A stretch of 64,000 nucleotides of DNA from an uncultured Acidobacteriota bacterium (GCA_937873515.1 CALMYB010000019.1:1-64000); one strand, 5' to 3'. Shown: positions 33,947 to 43,615, counted from the first letter of the stretch. The notes: a model not told the origin generated them from the sequence alone. Made by a program: numbers and translations.

Positions 33947-35182
33947 TCAAGTTCCAATTTTGCCTTTTCGCGATAGGATCGCGACGGCGACGGCGGCAAC
34001 GAACGCTCCTCCGGCGGCTATCGTGACCGCATAGAATGCGACGGTGTAGTCGCCTCCGTGAAGGTCGGCGAGATAGCCTGTGATCTTGCCGCCGATAGCT
34101 GCGCCGATCACCTCGATCAGCGTTATCGTGCCAAGGATGCGGCCTGCATCGGCGCGGCCAAAAAGGTCGGAGGCGAGACGCTGGATCAGCACGAACGTAC
34201 CGCCATAACCCAATGCGAACGGCAGGAGAAAGACGAGTGCGGTGCTCGCCGTCAAGTTTAAGAGCACGAGCGATGCGGCAAAAAGCAGGGCCGCGCAGAA
34301 CGTCATCACGCGAACGGGCCCGAGTTTGTCACTCGCGAATCCGGCAAGGAACTTGCCGCCGATGCTGATCGCAAAGAGCGCAGATTGTGCGAATGCTGCG
34401 GTCTCTGCCGAGACCCCGATCTTCGGTGTTTGAAGGTATAGGATAAACTGCTGGCTCGTCGCAAATATCGGATAAAAGACGAGTGCCGAACAGGCGGCAA
34501 GCGCCCAAAAGATAGGCGTTCGCAGGGCACCGGTCCAACGAGTTCCGCCGGATTTGCCGCTGTCAGTTTTGTTGGACCGGGGATCGGGCGGTTCGTTTAC
34601 GAGGAACAGAACGGCGGGCAAAAGAACGAACCACACGAGGACACTTAAGATTGCCATCGCCGGCCGCCATCCGTAGTCCGCTATCAGCGGCGACGCAAGC
34701 AGCGGAATTAGTGCCCCGCCAAGACTTGTACCAACCAGCGTAATTCCAAGCGCGGTGCCGCGGCCTTCTTCAAACCAGCGTGAGACAAGCACTACGCATG
34801 GAGCGACGCCGATGAATCCCAAAGAAGCTCCCATCAGTGCACGCGCTAGGTAGATCACGTTCGCCGTTTCACCTTGTGAATGCAGAACGAGGCCGCAGCC
34901 GAGCAAGACACAGCCCGCGATCATTAACTTCTTCAATGGGAAACGCAATGCGAGCCAGCCGCCGATGAGCGAAAAGACTCCCGAGAGCAGGAACGTGATA
35001 TTGGCGGAATTCGCTATGAAGGTTTCCGCATGCGCGGCGGCGATCGCACCGGTCGCGACAAATTCTTCGCGCAGCGGCTTGTAGAACGGCGGAAGCCCGC
35101 CGATCGAGAGGCCGTTGCTGACAGCAAGTGAGACTGTCGCAACGGCCACGGTGCTCCACGAGGGAAATCGTCGGTTGCTCAC
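33947..35182 (-). CDS. MFS transporter
   Basis: The 411-residue protein has about 12 hydrophobic helices in two halves. It resembles the oxalate/formate or monocarboxylate branch of MFS (LSIGGLPPFYKPLREEF start, RWFEEGRGTALGITLVG in the middle). Substrate unknown. Its start is 5 bases after the stop of the M14 peptidase gene, suggesting cotranscription with it. Confidence 0.85.
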   Translation of the reverse strand: MSNRRFPSWSTVAVATVSLAVSNGLSIGGLPPFYKPLREEFVATGAIAAAHAETFIANSANITFLLSGVFSLIGGWLALRFPLKKLMIAGCVLLGCGLVLHSQGETANVIYLARALMGASLGFIGVAPCVVLVSRWFEEGRGTALGITLVGTSLGGALIPLLASPLIADYGWRPAMAILSVLVWFVLLPAVLFLVNEPPDPRSNKTDSGKSGGTRWTGALRTPIFWALAACSALVFYPIFATSQQFILYLQTPKIGVSAETAAFAQSALFAISIGGKFLAGFASDKLGPVRVMTFCAALLFAASLVLLNLTASTALVFLLPFALGYGGTFVLIQRLASDLFGRADAGRILGTITLIEVIGAAIGGKITGYLADLHGGDYTVAFYAVTIAAGGAFVAAVAVAILSRKGKIGT

Positions 35183-35187
35183 GTGAT

Positions 35188-36993
35188 CTATTTTAGCGGA
35201 GTTATGATCCGGCCGACGGGATAGACACCTTGTTTCTGGTTGAGAAAATATGGTGTCCGCTCATAAAAGAACTGCAATCTGGCTCGCGGGTTTCGGGCAA
35301 AGTTCGGATCCAGCAATTTCTTGTCGAAATCCTCTTTGAGTTTTGGGTCCTTGGCGAGCATCTCGCGTGCGAGCTTCTCCAACGCGTAGCCCGAACCAAA
35401 CTCCTTCAACTCGAAGATCGAGTTGAAGAAGCCCCAAAGCACGAACGAATCCGGTCCGGCCGGTTCGAGCAAATGGATAGCGACGTTCGCCGCTTCCTGA
35501 TCCAACGGCACGATAACTGAGCCGGCCGCATAGGTTCGTTTTTCGCTATACGCGACAGGTTTTGTGCGCAGCGTGATGCGATTCTCGAATGACGAGGCTG
35601 CCCATTTCGGTTCCGTGAGGTGGTAGCTCTCGACCTCGATCGTGAGCGGTTTGCGGATAGTTCGCGTTTTCAGCCCGTGCAGCTTCAACACCTCGATCAC
35701 GTCTTTGTATTGCGGCGGAATTATGTATGCGAGGGGCGGTGCGACGAAATCAACAACGCGGCCTTCGTCATATTTCTTGATCGTGTACTCTTTCGGCGTC
35801 GAACCATAAACGAGCATCTTGCCGCCGGAAATATCAGAGTCTTGGATCGAATATTCGACGCCCTTGAATTTCATTTCGGTCGCCTTGTCGGTCACCGAAA
35901 GGCTCAGCGGATATTCCCGCTTCGGGTCGTAGGTCTTGCCGCGTTCGACCGTCTGCGTGTCGGCCATCGTATCGACGGCGAAGAGGCTTTCGCGAGCTCG
36001 TCCGATCTCTTCGATGAAGTATCGAAGCGTGTCGTAAGTGCCGCGAACACGCGACTTATACGGTTTATAGACGTGGGTTTCGATCAAGAGTCCGACACGA
36101 TTTCGCAGCGGTGTGTATCCGGTCGAGAATCGGGGCGTTGCGATGAACGTCGCGATTCCGCTCGTGATCTCGCGGCCGGCGAATTCGACATAGTGGGTTA
36201 CGATGTTGCCTTCCTTTTCGATCTTGGGGACGACATTCCTGTCAAAATGTTCGTCCATCCAATCTTTGATCTTTGGGTCGACCTCCTGAAAATGTGCGTA
36301 TTCGTATGTGACGTTGTATTGAAAATCGGCGCCGTCCGTAACGTGGCAATCGATAAATACATCCGGGTTCCATTCGTTCCAGAGCTTTAGCCAGCCGCGG
36401 GTTTCGGGTGCGTCGGCCTTCATATAGTCGCGGTTGAGATTTAGGTTGGTCGCGTTTCCGCGAAAGCCCATCTCGGCCGGTCCGTTCTGAGCGAAACGCA
36501 TATACGGATTCGAGTTCTCGTGGCCATCAACGTTATAGATGACCTGAAAAAGGATAACTACGTGGTCGAGCAACTTCGTGCGCGTCTTAGTGATCGCTAT
36601 ATCGCGAAGCAGGGCAAATCCGGCATCTTTGCCGTCGATCTCACCGGCGTGAATTCCGGCCTGAACGAGCAGAACCGCCTTGCCTTGTTCGCGTGCAAGT
36701 TTCGGTGTGAAAGCTCCATCGCTCGCGGCAATAAGAAGCGGAAGATCGCGGCCTTCGCCGCTTTTGCCGTACGTCGTGTATTTGATCAGAGGCGACGCGG
36801 CATCGAGTTTCTCGGCGTAGGCGACCGCTTGATCATATGTGCCGGTACGGTCGTAGTTCGTCTTTTCAGCGACGGTCTGCCATTCGCGGGGTACTTTTCC
36901 CATATCGCTCTGCGCAAAAGCGCCAAGTGCGGTGAACAAACTTCCGATGACAAGCACAACAGTCGTTATGCCGAAGCGTGTCAAACTTTTCAT
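35188..36993 (-). CDS. Secreted M14 family zinc carboxypeptidase
   Basis: From ATG 36993 the protein of about 601 residues has a signal peptide ending AQSD and an M14 catalytic domain: QAGIHAGEIDG supplies the first two zinc ligands (HxxE), and DCHVTDG the third His. Conserved YGKSGEGRDLP precedes it. A long C-terminal beta domain follows. It is followed 5 bases later by the MFS gene. The TTG at 37035 would add a tail that hides the signal peptide. Confidence 0.88.
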   Translation of the reverse strand: MKSLTRFGITTVVLVIGSLFTALGAFAQSDMGKVPREWQTVAEKTNYDRTGTYDQAVAYAEKLDAASPLIKYTTYGKSGEGRDLPLLIAASDGAFTPKLAREQGKAVLLVQAGIHAGEIDGKDAGFALLRDIAITKTRTKLLDHVVILFQVIYNVDGHENSNPYMRFAQNGPAEMGFRGNATNLNLNRDYMKADAPETRGWLKLWNEWNPDVFIDCHVTDGADFQYNVTYEYAHFQEVDPKIKDWMDEHFDRNVVPKIEKEGNIVTHYVEFAGREITSGIATFIATPRFSTGYTPLRNRVGLLIETHVYKPYKSRVRGTYDTLRYFIEEIGRARESLFAVDTMADTQTVERGKTYDPKREYPLSLSVTDKATEMKFKGVEYSIQDSDISGGKMLVYGSTPKEYTIKKYDEGRVVDFVAPPLAYIIPPQYKDVIEVLKLHGLKTRTIRKPLTIEVESYHLTEPKWAASSFENRITLRTKPVAYSEKRTYAAGSVIVPLDQEAANVAIHLLEPAGPDSFVLWGFFNSIFELKEFGSGYALEKLAREMLAKDPKLKEDFDKKLLDPNFARNPRARLQFFYERTPYFLNQKQGVYPVGRIITPLK

Positions 36994-37031
36994 AGAATCT
37001 AAGTGCTTACGCAAAGCAGGAAGTGCGGGTT

Positions 37032-37691
37032 TCAACGAGCTTGCGGTAAATATTCGGGCGGCTCGATACCTTCAAGATTCCGCTCGTCGGCGATCGGCAT
37101 CCCGAAAGTCGTATGGATCGGCACAACACCGGCCCAGATCGGCAGCAAATAGTCTTCCTCGTCGTCCTTCGGTGGGCCCGTGCGGACCTTTGCCGATGCT
37201 TCCTCGATGGGCAACCGCAGAACCGTCGTGCCTTTCAGTTCTTTGTCCGATGGCGGCCGAGCGTCTTTCCAACGGTGGCGAATGACGTGTTCGCTCAATA
37301 TCTCAAGGGCTCTGACCTTTTCTTCTTTTTCGTTGATCAGCTCGGCCTTTCCAAAGATCACGACGGATCGATAATTGATCGAATGATGGAAGGCCGAGCG
37401 TGCAAGTACTAGTCCGTCAACGAGCGTCACCGTAACGCAGACATCAATGCCGTTTGAAAGATCGCGGAGCATTCGGCTTGCCGCAGAACCGTGAATTATA
37501 AGGTCGCTGCCGTCGCGGCCAAAAAGCGTCGGAATTACGACGGGCCCATGTTCGGTGCTGAAGCCGACGTGGCAAATGAACGCCTCGTCGAGGATAGAAT
37601 TGATCGTGTCGCGATCGTATCGGCCGCGGTCGGGAATCCGTTTTACGCGAACACGCGGCGTCGCGGGCTCTACTTTTGCCGTCTCATTCAT
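37032..37691 (-). CDS. Pyridoxamine 5'-phosphate oxidase-like FMN split-barrel protein
   Basis: The 219-residue protein has DRGRYDRDTINSILDEAFIC and then FGRDGSDLIIHGSAASRM, matching FMN/F420 split-barrel proteins of the NimA/PNPOx-like group. Substrate unknown. The stop of polA and its ATG overlap (TAATG at 37693-37689), so translation is coupled to polA. Confidence 0.82.
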   Translation of the reverse strand: MNETAKVEPATPRVRVKRIPDRGRYDRDTINSILDEAFICHVGFSTEHGPVVIPTLFGRDGSDLIIHGSAASRMLRDLSNGIDVCVTVTLVDGLVLARSAFHHSINYRSVVIFGKAELINEKEEKVRALEILSEHVIRHRWKDARPPSDKELKGTTVLRLPIEEASAKVRTGPPKDDEEDYLLPIWAGVVPIHTTFGMPIADERNLEGIEPPEYLPQAR

Positions 37692-40408
37692 TATTTAGCG
37701 TCCATCCAGTTATCGCCGACACCGACTTCGACGATGAGCGGGACATCAAGTTCTGCGGCGGCTTCCATTTCGCGTTTGATGATAGAGGAGGCCTGTTCGA
37801 CCTCGCTCTCGGGCGCCTCAAAAAGAAGTTCGTCATGAACTTGCATGATCATTTTCGTATCGAGGTTTTCACGCCGAAGGGCTTTCTCGACGTTGATCAT
37901 TGCGATCTTGACGATGTCGCTCGCCGTGCCTTGGATCGGCATATTGATCGCCTCGCGCTCTTGTCTCGCCCGAACCGTAAAGTTGCGGTCATTGATCGAA
38001 GGGAAGTATCGCCGGCGGCCAAACAGAGACATCACGAACCCGTGCTTCTTGGCTTCTTGGGGGATCTCGTCCATATATTTTCGGATGCCCTTGTATGTTG
38101 CAAAATAATCATCGATGACCTTGCGGGCTTCTGCGCGCGAGATACCGACACGGGTCGAAAGCCCGAATGCCTCGACGGCGTACGCGATGCCGAAGTTAAC
38201 GATCTTCGCAAGGCGGCGTTTTTCTTTGAGATCCTTCTCGTCCGTCGCGCCGAAGACGAGGCGCGCAGTATTTGCGTGAATGTCCTCGCCGTCCTGGAAG
38301 GCCTTCGTCATCACTGCATCTTTCGTGATGTGTGCGAGGATGCGCAGTTCGAGCTGCGAATAGTCGGCAGAGATGAGTTTCTTGCCCTTCTCCGGAATGA
38401 AGGAACGACGGATCTCCTGACCTAGAGCCGTACGCACCGGAATATTCTGCAGGTTCGGGTCTGTCGAACTAAGGCGACCTGTTGCCGCGACCGTTTGATT
38501 CAAACAGCCGTGGATACGGCCGTCATCGCGGATCATTTTTGGCAAAGCCTCTGCATAGGTCGCACGGAGCTTGTCCATTTCGCGGTAGTCGATGATCAAC
38601 TGCGCGATCTCGTAAGTCTGGGCGAGTTCGACGAGCACATCGTGGCTCGTTGATATCTGTCCGGTCGCCGTCTTCTTGCCTGTTTCGATGTTGAGTTCCG
38701 CAAAGACCTCGCCGACCTGTTTCGGCGAACCGATATTGAATTCGCGTCCTGCAAGTTCGAAGAGCCGTTTGCTCAAGGCCTCGAGCTGCTCCTTGATGTC
38801 CGCGGAGAAACGAACTAGGGCTTCGCCGTCAACTTTCATCCCGACGAGCTCAATGTCCGCAAGAACGCTGATCATTGGGAGTTCGATATCGGCATAAACA
38901 CGTTCCTGATCGTTCTCACGGATCTTCTGCCGCAGTCTGGGAGCAACGCGTGCGGCGATATCGGCAAGTTCTGCCGTTCGGAACGCCGCTTCGTCAATGC
39001 CCTCGGGGATCGAGCGTGCGATGTCGCTGTCAAGATACGCCTGTGCTAGAAAGTCGATGGGGTAGTTCGTTCGGCCGGGGTCGAGAAGATAGGCCGCGAC
39101 CATCACGTCGTCCGCGACGGCAGTCGGTTCGATGCCGAGCTTAAGCAATGTGCCGTTGACCCTTTTCGCATCGTATGCGGCCTTGTCGAGGAATTTGTTC
39201 GTCAGAATGTCGCCAAGCGGGCCGATCGCCTTTGCGCTGCCGCCTTCGAAGTTTTCAAGATCGACATAGAAAGCCTCTCCGTTACCGAGTGCGATGCCGA
39301 CGCCGAGCGGCGCGAGCTTGTCGTATGTGCTCGAACGTCCGTCCGAGTTGGAATCGTTCACCGAATAGCCGAACACGTCGCTCTCGAACAGCTTTCTGAT
39401 CACCTTATCGAGTTCAGCTTGGGTCGTGATGGCGGAACAAGCTGTCTCAATAAGCTTTTCCGCGGCCTCACCGGTGTGTGTGGGAAAGCTGTCGAACAAG
39501 CCCGCGGATGCGTCGGAAAATTCTTTGACGAGCGACTTGAACTCCAACTCGCGGAAAAGTTCGTAAGCCTTTTCTCGATCCGGAGCACGATGTGCAAGAG
39601 CGTTAAGATCCATTTCGAGCGGAACTTCGCAATGGATCGTCGCAAGCTCCAGGGACTGTTCGATCAGTTTGCGGTTGTTCTGCAGGCTTTCGCGATATGT
39701 CTTGTGCGTTACCTCGTCGGCACGATCCATCGCTTCGCGAGCACCACCGAAATCAAGCACCAGCTTCAATGCTCCTTTTTCGCCGATTCCGGGCGCGCCA
39801 GGAATGTTATCGACCGAATCGCCCATCAGCCCGAGCAGGTCGATGATCTTTGAGGGCGGCACGCCGAACTTTTTCTGGACCCAAGCTTCGTCGCACCATT
39901 CGATCGGCGGAACGGGAACCTTTCGCCGAAGATTTTGTGCATTCTGCCGCATCGCCACGACATTGGGATCACGCACGAGCTGGCAGAGATCCTTGTCGTT
40001 CGAAACGATCACGCACTGCATCCCTTTTGCGGCGATCTGCTTTGAGAATGTGCCGATGATGTCGTCCGCCTCGTAGCCGTCGAGCTTTACGACCGGAATG
40101 CTGAACGCCTCGCAGACCTTCTCGATGTAAGGCAGCTGCGACACCAGATCGTCAGGCATCGCCTCGCGGTTCGCCTTGTAATCCTCGAAAGAATCGTGAC
40201 GAAATGTCGGCGCGAACGTGTCCCAAACCGCCGCGATGTAGTCCGGCTTCTCGTCGTTCAGGAGCTTTCGCAGCATATTCGTAAAGACGAAAACAGCCTG
40301 CGTTACCTGGCCTTTGCTGTTACGCAGCGGCTCCTGCTTCATCCCCATCGGAGCAAAAAATGCCCGATAGACGTGGCTCATCGCGTCGATCAGAAATACT
40401 CGCTTCAT
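37691..40408 (-). CDS. polA: DNA polymerase I
   Basis: The 905-residue protein has a 5'-3' exonuclease domain (about 1-290: IAAVWDTFAPTFRHDSFEDY, LLGLMGDSVDNIPGAPGIGE), a degraded 3'-5' exonuclease region (about 320-480) and a polymerase domain with motif A SADYSQLELRI near residue 679, motif B KIVNFGIAY, and motif C MQVHDELLFE near residue 852. The proofreading DxE box is replaced (FGYSVNDSN), as in Taq and Bacillus enzymes, so proofreading is probably absent. The gene heads the four-gene minus run ending at the MFS gene. Confidence 0.96.
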   Translation of the reverse strand: MKRVFLIDAMSHVYRAFFAPMGMKQEPLRNSKGQVTQAVFVFTNMLRKLLNDEKPDYIAAVWDTFAPTFRHDSFEDYKANREAMPDDLVSQLPYIEKVCEAFSIPVVKLDGYEADDIIGTFSKQIAAKGMQCVIVSNDKDLCQLVRDPNVVAMRQNAQNLRRKVPVPPIEWCDEAWVQKKFGVPPSKIIDLLGLMGDSVDNIPGAPGIGEKGALKLVLDFGGAREAMDRADEVTHKTYRESLQNNRKLIEQSLELATIHCEVPLEMDLNALAHRAPDREKAYELFRELEFKSLVKEFSDASAGLFDSFPTHTGEAAEKLIETACSAITTQAELDKVIRKLFESDVFGYSVNDSNSDGRSSTYDKLAPLGVGIALGNGEAFYVDLENFEGGSAKAIGPLGDILTNKFLDKAAYDAKRVNGTLLKLGIEPTAVADDVMVAAYLLDPGRTNYPIDFLAQAYLDSDIARSIPEGIDEAAFRTAELADIAARVAPRLRQKIRENDQERVYADIELPMISVLADIELVGMKVDGEALVRFSADIKEQLEALSKRLFELAGREFNIGSPKQVGEVFAELNIETGKKTATGQISTSHDVLVELAQTYEIAQLIIDYREMDKLRATYAEALPKMIRDDGRIHGCLNQTVAATGRLSSTDPNLQNIPVRTALGQEIRRSFIPEKGKKLISADYSQLELRILAHITKDAVMTKAFQDGEDIHANTARLVFGATDEKDLKEKRRLAKIVNFGIAYAVEAFGLSTRVGISRAEARKVIDDYFATYKGIRKYMDEIPQEAKKHGFVMSLFGRRRYFPSINDRNFTVRARQEREAINMPIQGTASDIVKIAMINVEKALRRENLDTKMIMQVHDELLFEAPESEVEQASSIIKREMEAAAELDVPLIVEVGVGDNWMDAK

Positions 40409-40449
40409 CTGTTAGGCGATTTTAGCGTGATTTGGGACTTAATGCTAAG

Positions 40450-41052
40450 CTATCGCTCCCGGTTCTGACTTGGCTCTATGCTGTTTGAGTTGACTGCGCG
40501 GAGCATTGCGGCTTTCGAGTCGTGGGCGAACGAGCGTTGGAGGTAGCGGCTGATAGGATAGCCAAGCTTTGCGAGGAAGGCGTTCGGCTGTGAGAAGGCG
40601 AGCAGGTCGTACCAGACTTCTTCCGTTTCGTGGTCGAACTCGACGGAGAAGCGTTCTTCGCCCATTTCGACGTGTTCGGCGAGCGTGCCGTAAGCAAAGC
40701 CGAACCGGGACGGTTCATCGATGACATACACGATGCGCGCCGTGCTCATCGAGTAGAATCCAAAGTGGCTGACAACGATCGCCACATTGCGGCCTTCCTC
40801 GATCGGCGTGTCGGTCGGCACGAGCCGCACCCAACCGAGGTCGAACATCTTCCATGATCGGATCGCGCCCTTTGCTTTCTCGAAGTCGTCCGGCCCGCGG
40901 CCGATGATTTTGCGGTTGTGATCGACGTTGAAGCCCTCGGGCGGAATTTCGCCTCTTGTAGCACCAACATCGGCGTAGGAAAATGTGCTTTTCGCGGCCT
41001 TCGCGAGGAAAGCGCTGATCGCGGCTTCGGTTGGCTTGGAGATGAGAAACAT
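40450..41052 (-). CDS. DUF1990 family protein
   Basis: From ATG 41052 the product has about 200 residues with the DUF1990 look: FGFAYGTLAEHVEMGEERFS, then EVWYDLLAFSQPNAFLAKLG. Function unknown. It is 41 bases upstream of polA in the same direction, so it may lead the operon. The longer frame to 41115 begins with TTG and a non-conserved tail. Confidence 0.8.
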   Translation of the reverse strand: MFLISKPTEAAISAFLAKAAKSTFSYADVGATRGEIPPEGFNVDHNRKIIGRGPDDFEKAKGAIRSWKMFDLGWVRLVPTDTPIEEGRNVAIVVSHFGFYSMSTARIVYVIDEPSRFGFAYGTLAEHVEMGEERFSVEFDHETEEVWYDLLAFSQPNAFLAKLGYPISRYLQRSFAHDSKAAMLRAVNSNSIEPSQNRER

Positions 41053-41183
41053 AAGTAAGGATAGCAGAGCGGAAAAGAGGCGGACAAGGGCGTCCGTGTT
41101 CCGCAAGTTTGACAATAAAAATACCGTTACGCTATTCTAATCGTTCGCCTAAATGGGCGAAAGGCGAGCATTTTCGCGTACGT

Positions 41184-41258
41184 GTCCGGTTCGTCTAGGG
41201 GTTAGGACACCGCCCTTTCACGGCGGCAACACGGGTTCAAATCCCGTACCGGATACCA
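41184..41258 (+). tRNA. tRNA-Glu (UUC)
   Basis: Acceptor GTCCGGT (41184-41190) pairs with ACCGGAT (41248-41254), followed by discriminator A and encoded CCA. The anticodon stem CCGCC/GGCGG flanks loop CTTTCAC, giving anticodon TTC. The T arm carries GGTTCAAATCC. All arms are normal. Confidence 0.97.
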
Positions 41259-41354
41259 TCTTTTTTGGAAAATTCAGCATCACACCTTCGGGTTTTGCAC
41301 GCGAATTCGCCTGCACTCATCATTTGAGTCGGCGAATTTTTCGTTTTTATTGAG

Positions 41355-43154
41355 ATGAAAAGAATCATTTTTCGTAACCTTCTCACGATCTTCCTCGGTG
41401 TGGTGCTTGCGGCAGCGGCATTTTCGCAGACGCAGGCGACTGACACCGTGATGGTTCTGCCGTTCGAGAATACGTCCGGCAAGGCTGAATTTAATTGGGT
41501 CGGTGAGAGCTTTGCGGCCGCTTTGAGCGAGCTGCTTCAGGTGCCGACGCTGAACGTCGTCTCAAATGACGAACGAAAGATCCTGCAGCAGAAACTCCGA
41601 ATTCCACTCACATCGCTCCCGAGCCTTGCGACATCGTTGAAACTCGCCCGCGAAAAAGGTGCGACGATGCTGATCACCGGAACATACAATATCGCGCCGG
41701 CACAGGGCGACAACGCCGCGGTGATAACGGTCACGGCAAAGATCGTGCGGGTGAACGAAGGGCGTTTCCTGAGCGAATACATCGACGGGAAGCAGGTTAC
41801 GCGGGACATTAACCTGACCGACGCACTCGGCAATCTGCAGTCCATTCAAGGCCAGATCGCGTATCAGATCCTTTACCAACGCGATAAGTCCTTGCCGTAT
41901 TCGCAGAACGACATTATCTCGTCGGCGAGCAAAGTACCGGCACGGGCATTCGAGGCTTACACGAAAGGCCTTCTGACGAACTTGACGGACGCCCGCGAGA
42001 ACTATTTCAAGAATGCGATGCGTCTTTATGCGGAGTCGGTGCCGGACGGTGTTTATTCCGCGGCCGCCTTGGAATTGGGGCACCTCTATTTGGCCGAAAG
42101 AAAGCTGAACGAGGCGCAGGATGCCTTCGAGCAGGTGATAAACGGCTACCAGCAATGCGTTGACCGTGCGAAATCCGCTGTCAAAGGCGGCAGATGCAAT
42201 GGCGACGATTACGCAGAGGCAGCGTTCTACGACGGTCTGATCCAACTCCGCGCTGGCCGATTTGAGATGGCTCTCGGGATATTGCGGCCTCTCGCCGAGG
42301 ATCTGAAGCTCACGGCGATCTATAACGCAATCGGTGTGATCTCGGTGCAGGGTTCGCGTGCCGAGAAGAAGAATCCTGCGAAGGCAGCGGCGATGCTCGC
42401 GGAAGGCGTTTCTCTTCTCAAAAAAGCTGCCGAATCAGAACCGAACAACGACAATATTCGATTCAATTACGGTGCGACTCTACTTATAAGCGGCGATATG
42501 GCCGAGGCCGCGAAGAGCCTCAAGGCCGCGATCGCTGCCAACACAAATGACGGCGACGCCTACTTTCTGCTCGCAAAAGCATTGGAAGAACTGAAGGATC
42601 CGCTGGCGGCCTCGATCGATAACCAGGCCCGCCAGAAGCTTACGGCAAATAATCGCTATGCTTCGCTGCAAAAGGAATGGGAAAGATCCAAGACCGTTGA
42701 TGATGTCCCGCTGCGTGTCGAACAGCCGACCAGAAAGGATTTCGTGGCCGTGATCTTGAGCCGTAAGCAGGAAACGGCCGTGCAGCCGCAGGTCAACGAG
42801 ACCGAAGCCCTTTTGGCAAAGGCCCGCACGATGGTCGCAAACGGCAAGGATGACGAAGCGATGCCGGTTCTTCGGCGTATTCTCGCAAGCGAACCGATGA
42901 GTGCAGAAAGTTACCTTCTGCTCGGCAAGATCCACCTTCGGCGCGGTGACATCGATCAAGCGATCAGTTCGTTCAAGACCTCGATCTTTTGGGACAGCCG
43001 CATGATCGAGGCACATGTGAATCTCGGGAAGATCTATGTTGAGAAAGGCGACTGCCAGCAAGCGAAAACGTATGCAGCTTCTGCCGCTGAGATCGATGAG
43101 AACAACGAGGATGTGATCGCTCTCGAACGGCTTGCCGATCGGTGCTCAAAATAA
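41355..43154 (+). CDS. Secreted TPR protein with TolB-like N-terminal domain
   Basis: The 599-residue protein has a signal peptide (FLGVVLAAAAFSQT), then a TolB/FlgO-like domain (about 28-165: VMVLPFENTSGKAEFNWVGE, MLITGTYNI). Residues about 190-590 have several TPR units (AALELGHLYLAERKLNEAQD, LLLGKIHLRRGDIDQAISSF). Such proteins assemble complexes in the periplasm. It ends 40 bases before the candidate ncRNA start. Confidence 0.8.
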   Translation: MKRIIFRNLLTIFLGVVLAAAAFSQTQATDTVMVLPFENTSGKAEFNWVGESFAAALSELLQVPTLNVVSNDERKILQQKLRIPLTSLPSLATSLKLAREKGATMLITGTYNIAPAQGDNAAVITVTAKIVRVNEGRFLSEYIDGKQVTRDINLTDALGNLQSIQGQIAYQILYQRDKSLPYSQNDIISSASKVPARAFEAYTKGLLTNLTDARENYFKNAMRLYAESVPDGVYSAAALELGHLYLAERKLNEAQDAFEQVINGYQQCVDRAKSAVKGGRCNGDDYAEAAFYDGLIQLRAGRFEMALGILRPLAEDLKLTAIYNAIGVISVQGSRAEKKNPAKAAAMLAEGVSLLKKAAESEPNNDNIRFNYGATLLISGDMAEAAKSLKAAIAANTNDGDAYFLLAKALEELKDPLAASIDNQARQKLTANNRYASLQKEWERSKTVDDVPLRVEQPTRKDFVAVILSRKQETAVQPQVNETEALLAKARTMVANGKDDEAMPVLRRILASEPMSAESYLLLGKIHLRRGDIDQAISSFKTSIFWDSRMIEAHVNLGKIYVEKGDCQQAKTYAASAAEIDENNEDVIALERLADRCSK

Positions 43155-43164
43155 TGCTGTTCGA

Positions 43165-43187
43165 GCGGTCCGCTCGGCTGATATAAT
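43165..43187 (+). promoter_or_regulatory. Promoter ahead of the candidate ncRNA
   Basis: A perfect TATAAT lies at 43182-43187, with TTCGAG (43160-43165) about 16 bases upstream as a weak -35 box. Predicted initiation is near 43194, between the TPR gene stop and the long structured stretch. Confidence 0.5.
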
Positions 43188-43340
43188 TAGAATTCCCTTG
43201 GGCGGTTTTGGGGCTGCTTGAGCCGGTTGAAAAAAATCTGGAACTCTCGGGTATTTGTGGCACGCTACGTGCTTAAGAGAAAAGTGGCTAGCTTGATGAG
43301 ATTTATCAAGACCCCGCCGCCAACTCTACTCCGAGCGCGG

Positions 43341-43361
43341 TTTGCCACTGTGCTCTTACAC
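43341..43361. repeat. Unexplained 21-base motif shared with 60300-60320
   Basis: TTTGCCACTGTGCTCTTACA and one more C occur exactly at both places and nowhere else that I noticed in the window. One copy is inside the candidate ncRNA; the other is in the intergenic stretch upstream of a broken gene. Confidence 0.6.
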
Positions 43362-43396
43362 CTTCCGAGCGTTCCTTCAGTTGTCCTACCATACAA

Positions 43397-43422
43397 GCCC
43401 GGTCTCGCTAGAGACCGGGCTT
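43397..43422 (+). terminator. Strong Rho-independent terminator
   Basis: AGCCCGGTCTC (43397-43407) pairs perfectly with GAGACCGGGCT (43412-43422) around GCTA, followed by TTTCTTAATTTTATTT. It ends the candidate ncRNA well before lnt. Confidence 0.9.
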
Positions 43423-43575
43423 TCTTAATTTTATTTAGCAAATATCGTGGAATGCCGTTAAATAAAGGGGTTCGTTCAATTTGAATGAAACGCGATCTCA
43501 TGGTGACGCAGGGCGCGTCTGTAAGGCCGGTTTTATTTCAAAATGACAGGGTAGGTCCCGGAAAATTGGTGAAAG

Positions 43576-43615
43576 TGACAGCTTCCGTCAGAGGAAAGGT
43601 GACAATTTGCGTCAC
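43576..43615. promoter_or_regulatory. Two tandem TGAC-N7-GTCA sites upstream of lnt
   Basis: TGAC-N7-GTCA occurs at 43576-43590 and again, extended to GTGAC-N7-GTCAC, at 43599-43615. The two sites are 24 bases apart (about two helical turns) and about 100-135 bases ahead of lnt. They look like a paired dimer binding region. The regulator is unknown. Confidence 0.4.

Larger units (their letters stand above)
43194..43425 (+). ncRNA. Candidate structured RNA of about 230 nt
   Basis: This gene-free stretch has its own promoter (TATAAT at 43182) and ends in a strong terminator (43397-43422). GGAACTCTCGG (about 43240-43250) can pair with CCGAGCGTTCC (about 43365-43376) with one mismatch; CTTGAT/ATCAAG and GCACG/CGTGC make smaller hairpins inside. 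I compared it by eye with 6S, SRP and RNase P RNAs and could not place it. It could also be the leader of lnt, ended early. Confidence 0.35.

Noticed and set aside
43194..43425. 6S, SRP or RNase P RNA
   Set aside because: The long stem is suggestive, but the family signatures I know do not appear; kept as an unassigned candidate.
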